From positions 1 through 40,516 of the forward strand of contig CAYLMM010000023.1 of assembly GCA_964384825.1 (NCBI GenBank): 40,516 nucleotides of DNA. Direction: 5' to 3'. This stretch comes from CAYLMM01 sp964384825 (GTDB taxonomy: Bacteria; Krumholzibacteriota; Krumholzibacteriia; LZORAL124-64-63). Positions 39,981 through 40,516 of this stretch are shown here, piece by piece. The notes beneath the pieces were generated by a model. It was given only the letters and a program-made list of their open reading frames with translations. It was not told the origin of the DNA and ran no database searches. The stretch's first letter is position 1. Every line of letters begins with the position of its first letter. Position numbers and translations under genes: made by a program.

Positions 39981-40516
39981 ATGAACACCGTGGAAATCGG
40001 CGGCCGCAGGATCGGATCCGGACAGCCCCTCTTCGTGATTTCCGGGCCGTGCGTCCTGGAGGACGCCGACGAGATGATGCGCATCGCCGGCGAGCTGGCC
40101 GGCGTCTGCCGCGATCTCGGCGTGGGCTTCTGCTTCAAGTCCAGCTACCGGAAGGACAACCGCACCTCGGGCGATTCCTACCGGGGGCCGGGCCCCGAGG
40201 AGGGTCTGCGCCTGCTCGAACGGATCCGCGACGCCCACGGCGTGCCGGTGCTGACCGACATCCATCATCCGCAGGAAGCCGCCGCGGCGGGCGAGGTCGT
40301 GGACGTGCTGCAGATCCCGGCGTTCCTGTGCCGGCAGAGCTCGCTGCTCGAGGCCGCGGGCGCGACCGGGAAGATCGTCAACATCAAGAAGGGGCAGTTC
40401 CTGGCGCCGGACGACATGGCCCACGCCGCGGCCAAGGTCCGCGACGCCGGCGGGTCCGGCGCACTTCCGAGTGAGTACTTGACATCCGGGTTAATCGCTG
40501 CTCTTTCTACTGCTTC
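39981..40516 (+). CDS. kdsA: 3-deoxy-8-phosphooctulonate synthase, 3' partial
   Basis: Condenses arabinose 5-phosphate and PEP to Kdo 8-phosphate. About 178 codons are visible and the frame stays open to the window edge. ISGPCVLED, FKSSYRKDNRTS, GLRLLERI, VLTDIHHP, VDVLQIPAFLCRQ and KIVNIKKGQFLAP are standard. After RDAGGSG (40440-40460) the expected continuation around the ERG-SFGYNNLVVD motif is missing; the translation becomes ALPSEYLTSG and then unrelated sequence. It may be a contig-end assembly error or a true interruption. AGGAGAT precedes ATG 39981. Confidence 0.93.
   Translation, partial: MNTVEIGGRRIGSGQPLFVISGPCVLEDADEMMRIAGELAGVCRDLGVGFCFKSSYRKDNRTSGDSYRGPGPEEGLRLLERIRDAHGVPVLTDIHHPQEAAAAGEVVDVLQIPAFLCRQSSLLEAAGATGKIVNIKKGQFLAPDDMAHAAAKVRDAGGSGALPSEYLTSGLIAALSTA
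40461..40516. other. Anomalous right-end segment, unlike kdsA
   Basis: The last 56 bases contain 28 G or C (50%), well below the surrounding coding sequence. In the kdsA frame they do not encode the conserved motif expected at this point. Most likely a chimeric contig end, possibly the edge of an inserted sequence. Confidence 0.55.

Overview
The window is one continuous, GC-rich, densely packed bacterial chromosome segment. Genes for Kdo synthesis (kdsA, kdsB), apolipoprotein N-acyltransferase and beta-barrel-like proteins point to a diderm (Gram-negative) cell. A lamin-tail protein ending in a FlgD-like domain, an NfnAB-type oxidoreductase and the general look of the proteins suggest an uncultured, probably anaerobic lineage near the FCB group (for example Krumholzibacteriota- or Eisenbacteria-like). 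That placement is inference from protein style, not a database match. No rRNA, tRNA, CRISPR array, transposase or phage gene was seen.

Layout. 1-6225: four co-directional exported or membrane proteins (truncated von Willebrand A-like membrane protein, lamin-tail/FlgD-domain protein, two barrel-like proteins), the last three overlapping by 4 bases. 6317-11015: aminotransferase, carbamate kinase, purD, purE, tsaC. 11106-14606: LMW phosphatase, rpiB, glyA, nrdR, tatC, an order resembling the B. subtilis ywlC-ywlE-ywlF-glyA region. 14670-18862: polyprenyl diphosphate synthase, rsfS, argS, PfkB kinase. 19006-22511: an unrecognised two-domain protein, a structured leader with a 14-codon ORF, a membrane HD-GYP protein, purM. 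22773-27173: a sigma-54 activator, lnt, a Nudix hydrolase and a purN-like gene, the last three overlapping. 27377-30612: DUF1015, serA, serC (serine operon without serB). 30613-30866: a convergent gap with a 141-bp nested inverted repeat, a 13-G run and a terminator. 30867-33231 (minus): nfnB and nfnA. 33492-35611: folE and a secreted serine hydrolase. 35631-36569 (minus): trxB. 36848-40516: rplU, rpmA, kdsB, pyrG and a 3' partial kdsA whose last ~56 bases no longer match the family.

How the genes fit together. Most of the window is housekeeping: dispersed de novo purine steps (purD, purE, purM, purN), one-carbon/serine supply (serA, serC, glyA), nucleotide and pterin synthesis (pyrG, folE), translation (argS, rsfS, rplU, rpmA, tsaC), envelope building (kdsB/kdsA with pyrG supplying CTP for CMP-Kdo, lnt, tatC, polyprenyl synthase) and redox balance (nfnAB, trxB). 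Several sigma-70-like promoters share a TTGACG/TTGACA -35 box with a 17-base spacer. The least ordinary parts are the exported cluster at the left end, the leader/microORF before the HD-GYP gene, the DUF1015-serA-serC operon, the ArgRS without a HIGH motif, the 141-bp inverted repeat and the anomalous right end.
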